In this document: in pieces, positions 42,428 to 56,367 of the stretch
How the letters are laid out: each line of letters begins with the position of its first letter
How positions within the stretch are numbered: position 1 is the first letter of the stretch
Assembly: GCF_019799965.1 (NCBI RefSeq)
Contig: NZ_JABGCJ010000003.1
Location: 124,001 to 188,000, forward strand
Direction: 5' to 3'
DNA: 64,000 nt
From: Modestobacter italicus
GTDB lineage: Bacteria > Actinomycetota > Actinomycetes > Mycobacteriales > Geodermatophilaceae
Notes under the pieces: generated by a model
The model's database searches: none
Told to the model about the DNA's origin: nothing
Seen by the model: only the letters and a program-made list of their open reading frames with translations
Position numbers and translations under genes: made by a program

Positions 42428-42607
42428 CGGGCCGACCCTAGCGGCCGGAGCCGTCCCTCACCGGCTCAGCAGCGACCTGGGTCACATCCAGCCCCGGACC
42501 GGCCCGGACCGGCCCCGACGCGCCGCCGGTGCGCGGCCTCCCCCTCCTGGCTGACCGCGCAGGCCGCCGAGGTGCCCACTGGCTTCGATCTAGATAGCGT
42601 GGCGGCG
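42428..42607. promoter_or_regulatory. glgP/glgE divergent control region
   Basis: TAGGGT at 42435-42440 (minus) serves glgP, and TAGCGT at 42595-42600 (plus) serves glgE; each is seven bases from its start codon and neither gene has a Shine-Dalgarno. A CCGGCCCGGA-type short repeat lies in the middle. Any shared regulator would act here. Confidence 0.6.
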
Positions 42608-44614
<2,007 letters not shown>

Positions 44615-44719
44615 CCTCCTGACCCCGTCCTCACCCGCCGTCGTGGCGCCGGCCGAGCCGCCGGCCGGCGCCCTCGTCGCCCAGATCCACCTCCCCAGCA
44701 ACGAACGAGGACCGAGTTC

Positions 44720-46590
<1,871 letters not shown>

Positions 46591-46591
<1 letters not shown>

Positions 46592-47958
46592 TGAGCGCTC
46601 TGACCGACATGCTGGCGGACTGGATGCCCGGGCAGCGCTGGTTCGGTGGGAAGGGCCGGGAGTGGGCCGGGGTGGCCGAGGAGGGCTTCTTCCTCGACCA
46701 GTCCGACCCCGCCCTGTCGGTGCACCGCGTCCGGGTCAGCTACACCGACGGGGCGTCGGAGACCTACCTGGTCCCGCTGTCCTGGCGGAACGCACCCGCC
46801 GAGGAGCTGTCCACGGCGTTCGTCGGTGCGGTGCCCGGCTCGCAGGGTGAGAACTACGCCTACGACGCGATGCGCGACCGGGACGCCACAGTGCCGTGGC
46901 TGACCCACCTGGTGGCCGCCTCGACCGTCGGTCCGATGCGCTTCCACCCCGCCGGGGTGTCCTACATCCCCGAGGGCGTGCCCGGCGACATCATCTCCAC
47001 CGAGCAGAGCAACACCTCGCTGGTCTACGGCGAGAGCGCGATCCTGAAGCTCTTCCGCCGGCTGGAGCCGGGGCTGAACCCGGACGTGGAGATCCACGAC
47101 GCGCTCCGCCAGGCCGACAACGAGCACATCGCCCCGTTGCTCGGCCACATCGAGATCGACGACCCCGACGGCCTGGAGCCGGCGACCGTCGCGATGCTGC
47201 AGACCTTCGTGCCCAACGCCAGCGACGGCTGGCGGCTGGCCACCTCCAGCGTGCGCGACCTGTACGCCGAGGCCGACCTGCACGCCGACGAGGTGGGCGG
47301 GGACTTCGCCGGGGAGAGCGAGCGGCTGGGTGAGGCCACCGCCTCCGTCCACGCCGACCTCGCCCGGGTGCTGCCCTCCGAGCCCGCGGACCGCGCCTGG
47401 TACGCCACCGTCGCCGAGCAGATGACCGCGCGGCTGGAGGCGGCGCTGGCCGTCGTCCCCGACCTGGCCGAGCACGGGGACGCACTGCGTGCGCTCTACG
47501 CGGCCGTCGCCGAGACCGACGAGCCGGTGGTCCGCCAGCGGGTGCACGGTGACCTGCACCTGGGCCAGGTGCTCCGGACGACGACCGGCTGGATCGTGCT
47601 CGACTTCGAGGGCGAGCCGGCGCGGCCGCTGGCCTCCCGCCGGGAGCTGGACACCCCGCTGCGCGACGTCGCCGGGATGCTCCGCTCCTTCGACTACGCC
47701 GCCCGGCACATGCTGGTCGAGCAGCCGGGTGACCCGCAGCGGGCCTACCGCGCGCAGGAGTGGGCCGAGCGCAACCGCGCCGCCTTCTGCGCCGGCTACT
47801 CCGCCGGCGGCGGTGTCCCCCTTTCCGGCGACTCGGCGCTGCTGCGCGCTTTCGAGGCCGACAAGGCGGTGTACGAGTGCGTCTACGAGGCGCGCAACCG
47901 CCCGCACTGGTTGATGATCCCGCTCAGCTCGCTGTCCCGGTTGACCTCCGGCGACTGA
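46591..47958 (+). CDS. mak: Maltokinase
   Basis: Mak phosphorylates maltose to maltose 1-phosphate, the donor for GlgE. The 455-residue protein has the N-terminal cap with MPGQRWFGGKGREW and the kinase-like core with the catalytic loop QRVHGDLHLGQVL (near 319) and the metal-binding VLDFEGEP. It belongs to the same fold as aminoglycoside phosphotransferases. The ATG overlaps the treS stop codon. A palindromic element follows directly after its stop codon, before glgB. Confidence 0.94.
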
Positions 47959-47960
47959 TG

Positions 47961-48018
47961 AAGGACCCCTCTGCCCCCCACCACTCGCAAGCTCGCGGCG
48001 GGCCCCTGCAGAGGGGCC
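47961..48018 (+). repeat. stop-associated palindromic element, copy 4
   Basis: Two bases after the mak stop codon the plus strand reads AAGGACCCCTCTGC, an interior with CTCGCGGCGGGCCCC, then GCAGAGGGGCC. Compared with copy 1 almost all interior bases are identical, while the arms differ in a compensating way (CCCCGCTTC/GAAGCGGGG versus CCCCTCTGC/GCAGAGGGG). It lies inside the operon, 36 bases before glgB. Confidence 0.8.
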
Positions 48019-48054
48019 TGACGGCCCGGACGACCCAGAAGACGTGAGGACCCC

Positions 48055-51000
48055 ATGACGATCGACGACACGCAGCCTCCCGGGCGCGACACCCCCGACT
48101 CCCCCGCCGACCGGGACGAGCTCATGCGCCGGGTCGAGGCGAAGACCGAAGCGGTGCGCGAGGCCGGCCAGGGCGGCGACGACACGCCCCCGGCCAAGAA
48201 GGCGACCCGCAAGGCCGCCGCCAAGCGGGCTCCGGCGAAGAAGGCCGCCGGCGACGCCCCGGCCGAGCAGGCTGACGCCCCGGTCAAGAAGGCCGCGGCC
48301 CGGAAGGCCCCCGCCAGGAAGGCCGCCGCCGCGGATGCCGGTGCCGGCGACCAGACGACCATGGCCGTCGAGGGCACCGAGGCAGCACCCGTCGCGAAGA
48401 AGACGACGAAGCGGGCGGCCAAGAAGGCGACCCCGGCCGCCGGGGACGCCCCCGCACCGGCCAAGCGGGCCCCGCGCAAGGCCGCCAAGCAGGTGACCGC
48501 CTCGCCGGTGGTCGCCCCCGCGCCGATCGCAGCGCCCGGCAACCCCGCCGCCCCCTCCGCCCCGCAGCCCGAGCCGCCGGACCCGGACCCCGCCGAGCCC
48601 AGCACCCCGCAGGCACCGGAGAGCGGCGAGCACGCCGGCACCGGCGGCACCTCGCCGGCCGAGACCGCCTCCGAGCCCGGCGACGAGCTGGCCCCGGACA
48701 CGGTGCCGGCGGAGACCGGCACCGACACCGACACCGGGGCCGCGGCGACCGCCGACACCCCGGCGGCCGCGGGGTCGAGCGAGCCGGCAGCTGCTGAGCC
48801 GACCCCGGCCGAGCCCCCCGTCGAGGGCGGGGGCGCCGACGTCACCACCGCCGACCTGACCGCCGGTGAGGTCACCGACCTCCCGCCGGCACCCGACCAG
48901 GCCCCCGAGCCCGCCGCCGCGCAGCTGGTCGACGCCCTGCCCGAGGGCGAGGCCCCGGTCAGCACGTCGGTGCCGGCCGACGCCGTCCCGGCCGGCGGCC
49001 AGGTCAGCGAGGAGCAGCTGGCCGCCGTCGTCGACGGCTGGTCCTTCGACCCGCACGGCGTGCTCGGTGCCCACCGGATCGACGACGGCTGGGTGGTGCG
49101 CACCCTGCGTCCGGACGCCGTCGCCGTCGTCGTGGTCGACCAGGACGGCAGCCGGTACGAGGCCCGCCAGGTCTTCCGCGGCGGGGTCTTCGAGGCGCAG
49201 CTCCCCCAGCAGCCCGGTGACTACCGGATCGAGGTCGTCTACCCCAACGGGCAGGGCGGCACCGACACCTTCACCGTCGACGACCCCTACCGCTGGCTGC
49301 CCACCCTCGGCCAGCTCGACCAGCACCTGCTGCGCGAGGGCCGGCACGAGAAGCTGTGGACCGTCCTGGGCGCGCACGTGCGCAGCTACGAGACCCCCGG
49401 TGGCCTCGTCGAGGGCGTGTCCTTCGCCGTCTGGGCGCCCAACGCGCGCGGGGTCAAGGTCACCGGCGACTTCGACTACTGGGAGGCCCGCGCCTACCCG
49501 ATGCGGTCGCTGGGCTCCTCCGGCGTGTGGGAGATCTTCGTCCCCGGCGCCCAGGTCGGCACCCGGTACCGCTACCACGTGCTCGGCGCGGACGGTCAGT
49601 GGCGGGTCAAGAGCGACCCGATGGCCTTCGCCACCGAGGTGCCGCCGGCCAACGCCTCCGTCGTCACCGCCAGCACCCACCAGTGGGGCGACGACGAGTG
49701 GCTGGCCCAGCGCGCCGAGGGCAACTGGCACCAGCGGCCGATGAGCGTCTACGAGGTGCACGCCGCCTCGTGGCGCCAGGGCCTGTCCTACCGCGAGATG
49801 GCCGACGAGCTGGTGGCCTACGTCAAGGACGCCGGGTTCACCCACCTGGAGTTCATGCCGCTGGCCGAGCACCCCTTCGGCGGGTCGTGGGGCTACCAGG
49901 TCACCTCGTACTACGCGCCGACGTCGCGCTTCGGCTCCCCCGACGACCTGCGGTACCTCATCGACGCCGCCCACCAGGCCGGCATCGGCGTCATCGTGGA
50001 CTGGGTGCCGGCGCACTTCCCGAAGGACGAGTGGGCGCTGGCCCGCTTCGACGGGACGCCGCTGTACGAGCACGCGGACCCGCGCCGCGGCGAGCAGCCG
50101 GACTGGGGCACCTACGTGTTCGACTTCGGCCGGCCCGAGGTGCGCAACTTCCTGGTCGCCAACGCCCTGTTCTGGGCGCAGGAGTTCCACGTCGACGGCA
50201 TCCGGGTCGACGCGGTCGCCTCGATGCTCTACCTGGACTACTCGCGCAACGACGGTGAGTGGACGCCGAACCAGTACGGCGGCCGGGAGAACCTGGACGC
50301 GGTGGCGTTCCTGCAGGAGATGAACGCCACCGTGTACCGCGAGGTGCCCGGCGTGATCACCATCGCCGAGGAGTCGACCGCCTGGCCGGGCGTCACCCGC
50401 CCGACCTACCTCGGCGGCCTCGGCTTCGGCTTCAAGTGGAACATGGGCTGGATGCACGACTCGCTGGGCTACATGGCCAACCAGCCGGTCTACCGCAGCT
50501 ACCACCACGGCCAGCTCACGTTCTCCCTGGTCTACGCCTTCTCCGAGAACTACGTCCTGCCGATCAGCCACGACGAGGTGGTCTACGGCAAGGGCTCGCT
50601 GATCCGGAAGATGCCGGGTGACCGCTGGCAGCAGCTGGCCAACCTGCGCGCCTACCTGGGCTACATGTGGGCGCACCCGGGCAAGCAGCTGCTGTTCATG
50701 GGCTCGGAGTTCGGCCAGCTCTCGGAGTGGGCGGAGAGCCGCTCGCTGGACTGGTGGCACCTCGACGACCCGGCGCACCGCGGCGTGCTCGACCTCGTCC
50801 GCGACCTCAACACGGTCTACAAGGACACCGAGGCGCTCTGGTCGCAGGACGTCGACCCGGCCGGCTTCCAGTGGATCGACGCCAACGACGCCGGGGGCAA
50901 CACGCTGACCTTCCTCCGCTACGGCAAGGACGGTCAGGTACTGGCCTGCGTCGCGAACTTCTCCGGTGGGCCGCACCACGACTACCGGGTGGGGCTGCCC

Positions 51001-51306
51001 CGGGGCGGGCGCTGGCGGGAGCTGCTCAACACCGACTCGGAGGGCTACGGCGGCTCCGGGGTCGGCAACCTGGGCGGTGTCGACGCGGTGGCCGAGGCAT
51101 GGCACGGGCAGCCGTGGTCGGCGACGCTGACCGTCCCCCCGCTGGGCACCGTCTGGTTCGTGCACGAGGGCCCCGAGCCCGAGCTGCCCGACGACGGTGA
51201 GCCGGCCGACCCCGCCCAGGTCGCCGCCGCCGAGGCGTCGGGCGTGGCCGAGGCGGCCGGCGAGGTCGCCGCCCCGGACAGCGAGCCGGTCCCCGACCGC
51301 AGCTGA
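48055..51306 (+). CDS. glgB: 1,4-alpha-glucan branching enzyme with long Lys/Ala/Pro-rich extension
   Basis: GlgB makes the alpha-1,6 branches of glycogen. The catalytic protein begins near residue 316 ([22 protein letters not shown]), with CBM48 domains, the nucleophile in [20 protein letters not shown] (Asp near 717), Glu in [10 protein letters not shown] (near 770) and Asp in [11 protein letters not shown] (near 838). The total of 1083 residues exceeds the usual 720-750 because of the first 315: residues about 45-150 are packed with KKA, RKAA and AKRAP motifs like histone H1 or HupB tails, then about 150-310 is acidic Pro/Ala/Glu/Thr. A 43-residue acidic tail ends the protein. A start inside the gene is possible, but the ATG used here is the only strong candidate (AAGACGTGAGGACCCC upstream, with GAGGA). 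Confidence 0.93.
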   Translation: MTIDDTQPPGRDTPDSPADRDELMRRVEAKTEAVREAGQGGDDTPPAKKATRKAAAKRAPAKKAAGDAPAEQADAPVKKAAARKAPARKAAAADAGAGDQTTMAVEGTEAAPVAKKTTKRAAKKATPAAGDAPAPAKRAPRKAAKQVTASPVVAPAPIAAPGNPAAPSAPQPEPPDPDPAEPSTPQAPESGEHAGTGGTSPAETASEPGDELAPDTVPAETGTDTDTGAAATADTPAAAGSSEPAAAEPTPAEPPVEGGGADVTTADLTAGEVTDLPPAPDQAPEPAAAQLVDALPEGEAPVSTSVPADAVPAGGQVSEEQLAAVVDGWSFDPHGVLGAHRIDDGWVVRTLRPDAVAVVVVDQDGSRYEARQVFRGGVFEAQLPQQPGDYRIEVVYPNGQGGTDTFTVDDPYRWLPTLGQLDQHLLREGRHEKLWTVLGAHVRSYETPGGLVEGVSFAVWAPNARGVKVTGDFDYWEARAYPMRSLGSSGVWEIFVPGAQVGTRYRYHVLGADGQWRVKSDPMAFATEVPPANASVVTASTHQWGDDEWLAQRAEGNWHQRPMSVYEVHAASWRQGLSYREMADELVAYVKDAGFTHLEFMPLAEHPFGGSWGYQVTSYYAPTSRFGSPDDLRYLIDAAHQAGIGVIVDWVPAHFPKDEWALARFDGTPLYEHADPRRGEQPDWGTYVFDFGRPEVRNFLVANALFWAQEFHVDGIRVDAVASMLYLDYSRNDGEWTPNQYGGRENLDAVAFLQEMNATVYREVPGVITIAEESTAWPGVTRPTYLGGLGFGFKWNMGWMHDSLGYMANQPVYRSYHHGQLTFSLVYAFSENYVLPISHDEVVYGKGSLIRKMPGDRWQQLANLRAYLGYMWAHPGKQLLFMGSEFGQLSEWAESRSLDWWHLDDPAHRGVLDLVRDLNTVYKDTEALWSQDVDPAGFQWIDANDAGGNTLTFLRYGKDGQVLACVANFSGGPHHDYRVGLPRGGRWRELLNTDSEGYGGSGVGNLGGVDAVAEAWHGQPWSATLTVPPLGTVWFVHEGPEPELPDDGEPADPAQVAAAEASGVAEAAGEVAAPDSEPVPDRS

Positions 51307-51469
51307 TCGCCGGCGACGACGGGGCGGGTGTCCTCCGGGACCCCGCCCCGTCGTCGTCCGCCGGTGGCCCGGCGCACCCAGGCGTCACCGGCGCCCGCCG
51401 GGGTACCGCGGCTGCAGCACGACGCCCACCTGGCTGCCGGCTCCGGCAGCACCGACCGATCGAGAGCCC

Positions 51470-52903
51470 ATGTCCTCCTCGCCCCGCCGGTTGCGCACCG
51501 GGGCCGTGCTGGGCGCCCTGCTGGCCTCCACCGCGCTCACCGGCTGCTCGGTGACCCTCATCGAGGGCACCGGGACGCCGCTGTCCGGGGCCTCCGGGGA
51601 CGCCACCCCCGAGGAGTTCCCGATCATCGGGGCGACCGACGGCGAGATCGACCGGATCGCCCGCAACGCGCTCACCGACCTCAACCTCTACTGGTCAGCG
51701 GAGTTCCCGCCCACCTTCGGCCAGGACTTCACCCCGCTGACCGGCGGCTACTACTCGGTCGACCCCGGCGCACTCGACCCCGCGGCCTACCCCGGCGGGC
51801 AAATCGGCTGCGGCGAGCCCCCCGAGGCGGTCGAGGACAACGCCTTCTACTGCGGGCCCGGCGGTGAGTACCCGAACGGCGACGCCATCCAGTACGACCG
51901 GGCCTTCCTCGAGGAGCTCGCCCTGGGCACCGTCACCAGCGAGGGCTACGGCCGGTTCATCCCGGCGCTGGTGATGGCGCACGAGTTCGGCCACGCCGTC
52001 CAGGGCCGGGTCGGGTACCCGCTCCAGGCGTCCATCGCGATCGAGACCCAGGCCGACTGCTTCGCCGGCGCCTGGACGGCGTGGGTCGCCGAGGGCAGCG
52101 CCCCGCACAGCTCGATCCGCCCGGCCGAACTGGACGACGTGCTGCGCGGCTACCTGCTGCTGCGCGACCCGGTGGGCACCGGCCTGACCGAGGACGCGGC
52201 GCACGGCTCGTACTTCGACCGGGTGTCGGCCTTCCAGGAGGGCTTCGACGACGGCCCGACCGCCTGCCGCGACGACTTCGGTGCCGAGCGCCAGTACACC
52301 CAGGGCGAGTTCCAGACCGACCAGGACCTCGCCACCGGCGGTGACGCCCCCTACGACACGACGGTGACCACCTTCGCCCCCGAAGGGCTCGCGGAGTTCT
52401 GGGGAGCCGCGTTCGCCGACCGCGGTGCCGACTTCACCCCGCCGACGATCGAGGCGTTCTCCCGGCGGACCGACTGCGACGGGTCCGACGCCGACGTGGA
52501 CCTGCTCTACTGCCCGGACGACGACACGGTGCGCCACGACCAGGTCGACCTGACCCAGCCGCTCTACGCCGCCGAGCAGGGCGGGGACTACGCCGTGCTC
52601 ACCGCGCTGGCGATCCCCTACGCGCTGGCCGCCCTCCACCAGCTGGGCGAGCCCGCCGACGGCCAGGACGCGCTGCGCTCGGCCGTCTGTTCGGCCGGGG
52701 CCTTCACCGCCTCGGTGCTGAGCGGGGAGAGCACGGTGCTGTCCATCTCCCCCGGCGACGCCGACGAGAGCGTGTCGTTCCTGCTGGAGTACGCCACCGA
52801 GCCCACCGTCCTGCCCGACGCGCAGCTCACCGGCTTCCAGCTGGTCGACGTCTTCCGCGGCGGTGTGCTCGACGGCCTGGAGGCCTGCGACCTCGGCGCC
52901 TGA
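51470..52903 (+). CDS. Zinc metallopeptidase lipoprotein (HEXXH)
   Basis: A 477-residue exported lipoprotein: a signal peptide with lipobox LTGC (Cys near 26) and an M-type zinc peptidase domain. The catalytic motif is MAHEFGHAVQGR (near 170), with the third ligand in IETQADCFAGAW, the pattern of the neutral zinc metallopeptidase (YpfJ-like) family. The substrate is unknown. The ATG at 51470 lies next to CGAGAG with no good Shine-Dalgarno. A short hairpin of the stop-associated family ends the gene. Confidence 0.83.
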   Translation: MSSSPRRLRTGAVLGALLASTALTGCSVTLIEGTGTPLSGASGDATPEEFPIIGATDGEIDRIARNALTDLNLYWSAEFPPTFGQDFTPLTGGYYSVDPGALDPAAYPGGQIGCGEPPEAVEDNAFYCGPGGEYPNGDAIQYDRAFLEELALGTVTSEGYGRFIPALVMAHEFGHAVQGRVGYPLQASIAIETQADCFAGAWTAWVAEGSAPHSSIRPAELDDVLRGYLLLRDPVGTGLTEDAAHGSYFDRVSAFQEGFDDGPTACRDDFGAERQYTQGEFQTDQDLATGGDAPYDTTVTTFAPEGLAEFWGAAFADRGADFTPPTIEAFSRRTDCDGSDADVDLLYCPDDDTVRHDQVDLTQPLYAAEQGGDYAVLTALAIPYALAALHQLGEPADGQDALRSAVCSAGAFTASVLSGESTVLSISPGDADESVSFLLEYATEPTVLPDAQLTGFQLVDVFRGGVLDGLEACDLGA

Positions 52904-52905
52904 CG

Positions 52906-52936
52906 AAGGGCCCCCTCGCCCGCCTGCGAGGGGGCC
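52906..52936 (+). terminator. stop-associated hairpin, short form
   Basis: Three bases after the metallopeptidase stop codon the plus strand reads AAGGGCCCCCTCGC, a six-base loop (CCGCCT), then GCGAGGGGGCC. The outer arms match the larger elements but the interior is missing, so it looks like a reduced or ancestral member. It lies between convergent genes and is probably a bidirectional terminator. Confidence 0.75.
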
Positions 52937-52946
52937 GGACGACTGG

Positions 52947-53918
52947 TCAGAACAGGGCGGTCATGAGGGCGCGGCGGGCCGGGCCGACCCGCGGGTCCTC
53001 GTCGCCGACGATGCCGAACAGCTCGACCAGGTGGGTGCGGGCCCGGTCCCGGTCCTCGCCGGCGGTGCGCCGGACGACGTCCAGCAGCCGGGCGAAGGCA
53101 CCGTCGACGTCCCCGGTGCCCAGCAGGAAGTCGGCGGCCCGGGTCTGCGCGGCGACGTCGTCGGGGGCGGCCTCGGCCGCCGCGAGCGCGTCGGGTCCGG
53201 CCTCCTCCGCGCGGCGGAACAGCTTCACCTGGCGCAGCGCGAGCCCGGCGACGGGGTGGTCGGGCTCGGCGTCCAGGATCGCCTGGTAGGCCGCCTCGGC
53301 GCCGGCCAGGTCACCGGCGTCCAGCGCCGCCTCGGCCTGGTCCAGCCGGGGGTCCTCCGCCTCGGCGGGCTCCTCGCCCTCCGCGGCGCCCGGCACGGCC
53401 CCGCCACTGGTGGCGGCGACCAGCTCGGTGACGAACTGCCGGGCCTGCTCCTCGGGGATGGCGCCGGTGAACTCGGCGACCAGCTGGCCCTGCCAGACGG
53501 CCTTGACCGCCGGGATGCCCTGCACGCGCAGCCCCTGGGCCAGGGCCGGGTTGGCGTCGACGTCGACCTTGGCCAGCACCCACGAGCCGGCACCCTCGGT
53601 GGCCAGCCGCTCCAGCACCGGGGAGAGCTGCTTGCACGGGCCGCACCACTCGGCCCAGAGGTCCAGCACGACCGGCACCTGGAACGACCGGTCCAGCACC
53701 TCGGACTGGAACGTCGCCTCGGTGACGTCGACGACGGCGCTGCCCGGTGCACCGGCCGGCGCCGCGGCACTCGGCGGCGGGGCGGCCGCGGCGCGAGCTG
53801 CCGCCTCGTTGCGTGCCTGGACCGCGGCCAGGTCGACCGCACCGGCCAGCGACGCCGCCATCTTGGCCTGCTGGGCAGCGGCCCGGGGATCGGTTCGAGC
53901 GGGGCGATTGGGCTGCAT
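52947..53918 (-). CDS. Thioredoxin-like protein with C-terminal TPR (co-chaperone type)
   Basis: A 323-residue protein with a thioredoxin domain (about 60-165), intact active site WAEWCGPCKQL (near 93), and a C-terminal helical TPR region (about 190-320: LDQAEAALDAGDLAGAEAAYQAIL). Fusions of this type (CnoX-like) act as redox chaperones; the WCGPC site allows disulfide chemistry. An N-terminal Ala-rich linker precedes it. ATG at 53918 has GATGAT seven bases upstream (leaderless); an ATG four codons upstream is the alternative. As I recall, a thioredoxin gene is found at the same place after glgB in M. tuberculosis. Confidence 0.88.
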   Translation of the reverse strand: MQPNRPARTDPRAAAQQAKMAASLAGAVDLAAVQARNEAAARAAAAPPPSAAAPAGAPGSAVVDVTEATFQSEVLDRSFQVPVVLDLWAEWCGPCKQLSPVLERLATEGAGSWVLAKVDVDANPALAQGLRVQGIPAVKAVWQGQLVAEFTGAIPEEQARQFVTELVAATSGGAVPGAAEGEEPAEAEDPRLDQAEAALDAGDLAGAEAAYQAILDAEPDHPVAGLALRQVKLFRRAEEAGPDALAAAEAAPDDVAAQTRAADFLLGTGDVDGAFARLLDVVRRTAGEDRDRARTHLVELFGIVGDEDPRVGPARRALMTALF

Positions 53919-53973
53919 GACCTCGATCATCCCACTCCGCCGCTGGGCGTGTCGGCCCTGTCCCGGGGTCCGC

Positions 53974-55665
53974 TCAGAAGCGGGCGGGCTCGGTGTAGGT
54001 GCCCCACTCGGCGCGCAGCGCGTCGCAGATCTCGCCCAGGGTCGCCTCGGCCCGGGCCGCGTCCAGCATCGCCGGCACCATGTTGGCCCCGGTCCGGGAC
54101 ACCTCGACCATCCGGGCCACCGCGCTCCGGGCCGCCGCGTCGTCCCGGGTCTGCCGGCGGGCGGTCAGGTCGGCCCGCTGGTCGGTCTCGACCTGGTGGC
54201 TCACCCGGAGGATCTCCAGCTGGTCGTCGCCGGCCACCGAGCCGGTCAGCGTGTTCACCCCGACGACCTTCTTCTCCCCCTTCTCCAGCGCCCGCTGGTA
54301 GGTGAAGGCCGCCTCGGCGATCTCGCCGGTGAACCAGCCGTCCTCGATGCCGCGGAGGATGCCGCTGGTCATGGTGCCGTCGGAGCCCATCTCCCGGATC
54401 CGGGTGAACACCTCCTCCGCCTGGCGTTCGAGCTCGTCGGTCAGCGCCTCGACGTACCAGGAGCCGCCCAGCGGGTCGGCCACGTTGAGCACCCCGGTCT
54501 CCTCGGCGATCACCTGCTGGGTGCGCAGCGCGATCTGCGCGGCCTTGGCACTGGGCAGCGCGAGCACCTCGTCCAGGGCGTTGGTGTGCAGTGAGTTGGT
54601 GCCGCCGAGCACCGCGGCCAGCGCCTCCACCGCCGTCCGGACGACGTTGTTGTCCGGCTGCTGGGCGGTCAGCGACACCCCGGCGGTCTGGGTGTGGAAG
54701 CGCAGCTGCTGGGCCTTCTCGGTGCGCGCGCCGTAGACGTCGCGCAGCCAGCGGGCCCAGATCCGCCGGGCGGCGCGGAACTTGGCGATCTCCTCGAAGA
54801 AGTCGATGTGCGCGTCGAAGAAGAAGCTCAGCCCGGGGGCGAAGACGTCGACGTCCAGGCCGCGGGAGAGGCCCAGCTCGACGTAGCCGAAGCCGTCGGC
54901 CAGCGTGTAGGCCAGCTCCTGCGCGGCGGTCGAGCCGGCCTCCCGGATGTGGTAGCCGGAGACCGAGATCGGCTTGTACGCCGGGACCTCGGCGGCGCAC
55001 CACTCCATCAGGTCACCGATCAGGCGCAGGTGCGGCTCGGGAGCGAACAGCCACTCCTTCTGCGCGGTGTACTCCTTGAAGATGTCGGTCTGCAGGGTGC
55101 CGTTGAGCTTCGAGGTGTCCGCGCCCTGCCGTTCGGCGGCGACCAGGTACATGCAGAACAACGGGACGGCCGGGCCGCTGATCGTCATCGACGTCGTCGT
55201 CTGATCGAGCGGGATGCCCTCGAAGAGCACGTCCATGTCGGCCGCGGAGTCGATCGCCACCCCGCAGTGCCCCACCTCGCCGAGCGCGCGCGGGTCGTCG
55301 GAGTCCCGGCCCATCAGGGTGGGCATGTCGAAGGCGACCGACAGGCCTCCCCCGCCCTCGGCCAGCAGCGAGCGGAACCGCTCGTTGGTCTGCCGGGCGT
55401 TGCCGAAGCCGGCGAACTGGCGGATGGTCCAGGCCCGGCCGCGGTAGCCGGTGGCGTGCAGGCCGCGGGTGAACGGGAACTCCCCCGGCCAGCCGATCCG
55501 CTCGAAGCCGGGCACCGCGTTCTCGTCGGCCGGCCCGTAGGCGGGTTCGACCTCCAGCCCGGACAGGGTGGTGAAGTCCGCGTCCCGCACCCGCCCGGCG
55601 GCCAGCGCCGCGTCGTAGCGCTGCTGCCACCGGCTGCGGGCCTCGTTGCCCGGCTGCTCCGTCAT
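53974..55665 (-). CDS. icmA: Acyl-CoA mutase large subunit, isobutyryl-CoA mutase type
   Basis: A 563-residue B12-dependent mutase subunit with the substrate barrel but no cobalamin-binding domain (no DxHxxG), so a separate small subunit is needed, and none is present in the window. Specificity positions read RQFAGF (Phe near 83) and EYTAQKEW (Gln near 201). Methylmalonyl-CoA mutase has Tyr and Arg there, isobutyryl-CoA mutase Phe and Gln, so isobutyryl/butyryl-CoA interconversion is favoured; 2-hydroxyacyl or ethylmalonyl substrates are not excluded. The ATG follows TAGCAT by six bases (leaderless). Thiolase, epimerase, MeaB and Ccr genes nearby support an acyl-CoA role. Confidence 0.85.
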   Translation of the reverse strand: MTEQPGNEARSRWQQRYDAALAAGRVRDADFTTLSGLEVEPAYGPADENAVPGFERIGWPGEFPFTRGLHATGYRGRAWTIRQFAGFGNARQTNERFRSLLAEGGGGLSVAFDMPTLMGRDSDDPRALGEVGHCGVAIDSAADMDVLFEGIPLDQTTTSMTISGPAVPLFCMYLVAAERQGADTSKLNGTLQTDIFKEYTAQKEWLFAPEPHLRLIGDLMEWCAAEVPAYKPISVSGYHIREAGSTAAQELAYTLADGFGYVELGLSRGLDVDVFAPGLSFFFDAHIDFFEEIAKFRAARRIWARWLRDVYGARTEKAQQLRFHTQTAGVSLTAQQPDNNVVRTAVEALAAVLGGTNSLHTNALDEVLALPSAKAAQIALRTQQVIAEETGVLNVADPLGGSWYVEALTDELERQAEEVFTRIREMGSDGTMTSGILRGIEDGWFTGEIAEAAFTYQRALEKGEKKVVGVNTLTGSVAGDDQLEILRVSHQVETDQRADLTARRQTRDDAAARSAVARMVEVSRTGANMVPAMLDAARAEATLGEICDALRAEWGTYTEPARF

Positions 55666-55704
55666 GCCCAGATGCTAGGACGTCCAACTACTTTGCGGCC
55701 AGCA

Positions 55705-56214
55705 TCAGTCGACGGCGACGTCCCCCGCGCCCAGGCGCACCTTCTTGAGCACCTCGAACAGGACGTCCAGCTCGGCCTCGGGCAGGTCGGCCAGCCCGAA
55801 GTCCTGGCCGGTCAGCGCCTCGGTGGCCGCCGGGACGACGTCCCGGCCGGCGTCGGTGATCGCCGCGAGCACCCCGCGACCGTCGGCCGGGTTGGGCCGC
55901 CGCTCCACGTACCCGGCCGCCACCAGCCGCTCGATGGCGTTGGTGACGCTGGTCGGGTGCACCATCAGCCGACTGCCGATCACCTTCAGCGGCAGCTGCC
56001 CGGTGCGGGAGAAGGTCAGCAGCACCAGCACCTCGTAGCGGGCGAAGGTGAGCCGGTGAGGCTTGAGCGCCTCGTCGAAGCGGGCCAGCAGGATCTGCTG
56101 CACCCGGAACACGCTGGTCGCCGCCCGCATCGAGGCGGCCGGGCCGAAGTGCTGCTCCCAGCTCTGCGCGGCGCGCTCGATCGGGTCGAAGGGCAGGCCC
56201 AGCGGTCGCACCAT
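55705..56214 (-). CDS. MarR-family regulator
   Basis: A 169-residue winged-helix regulator. ARYEVLVLLTFSRTGQLPLKVIGSRLMVHPTSVTNAIERL is the DNA-binding domain (about 55-100), and YVERRPNPADGRGVLAAITDAG is the wing, both in the usual MarR form. The effector is unknown. It ends 39 bases before the icmA start and may be in the same unit, as I recall for a Streptomyces neighbour of icmA. The ATG follows TAGCCT by eight bases, suggesting a leaderless transcript. Confidence 0.9.
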   Translation of the reverse strand: MVRPLGLPFDPIERAAQSWEQHFGPAASMRAATSVFRVQQILLARFDEALKPHRLTFARYEVLVLLTFSRTGQLPLKVIGSRLMVHPTSVTNAIERLVAAGYVERRPNPADGRGVLAAITDAGRDVVPAATEALTGQDFGLADLPEAELDVLFEVLKKVRLGAGDVAVD

Positions 56215-56309
56215 GGCCCCAGAGGCTAGTTCGCCCCCTCCGCACCCCCGGCCCAGCCGCCGAATGCCGAGCTGCCGACCCCTGTCGATGCGGCGACATG
56301 TCGACAACT

Positions 56310-56321
56310 CGACACTCGGCG
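56310..56321. repeat. left copy of a 12-bp direct repeat around the AbiEi/DUF559 gene
   Basis: CGACACTCGGCG here is repeated at 57308-57319. Just before it, TGTCGACAACTCGACA is a perfect inverted repeat, and TGTCG...CGACA pairs occur again further left. The AbiEi/DUF559 gene lies between the two copies. Confidence 0.5.
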
Positions 56322-56367
56322 CCGGCCGGCGCACGCCTGTGGACGACGAGGGCGGTGTGAGCGCGGG

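Noticed and set aside
48160-48500. Lysine-rich stretch as a separate histone-like (HupB/H1) gene
   Set aside because: It is in frame with the GlgB catalytic region without a stop codon between, so it is treated as an extension of that protein.
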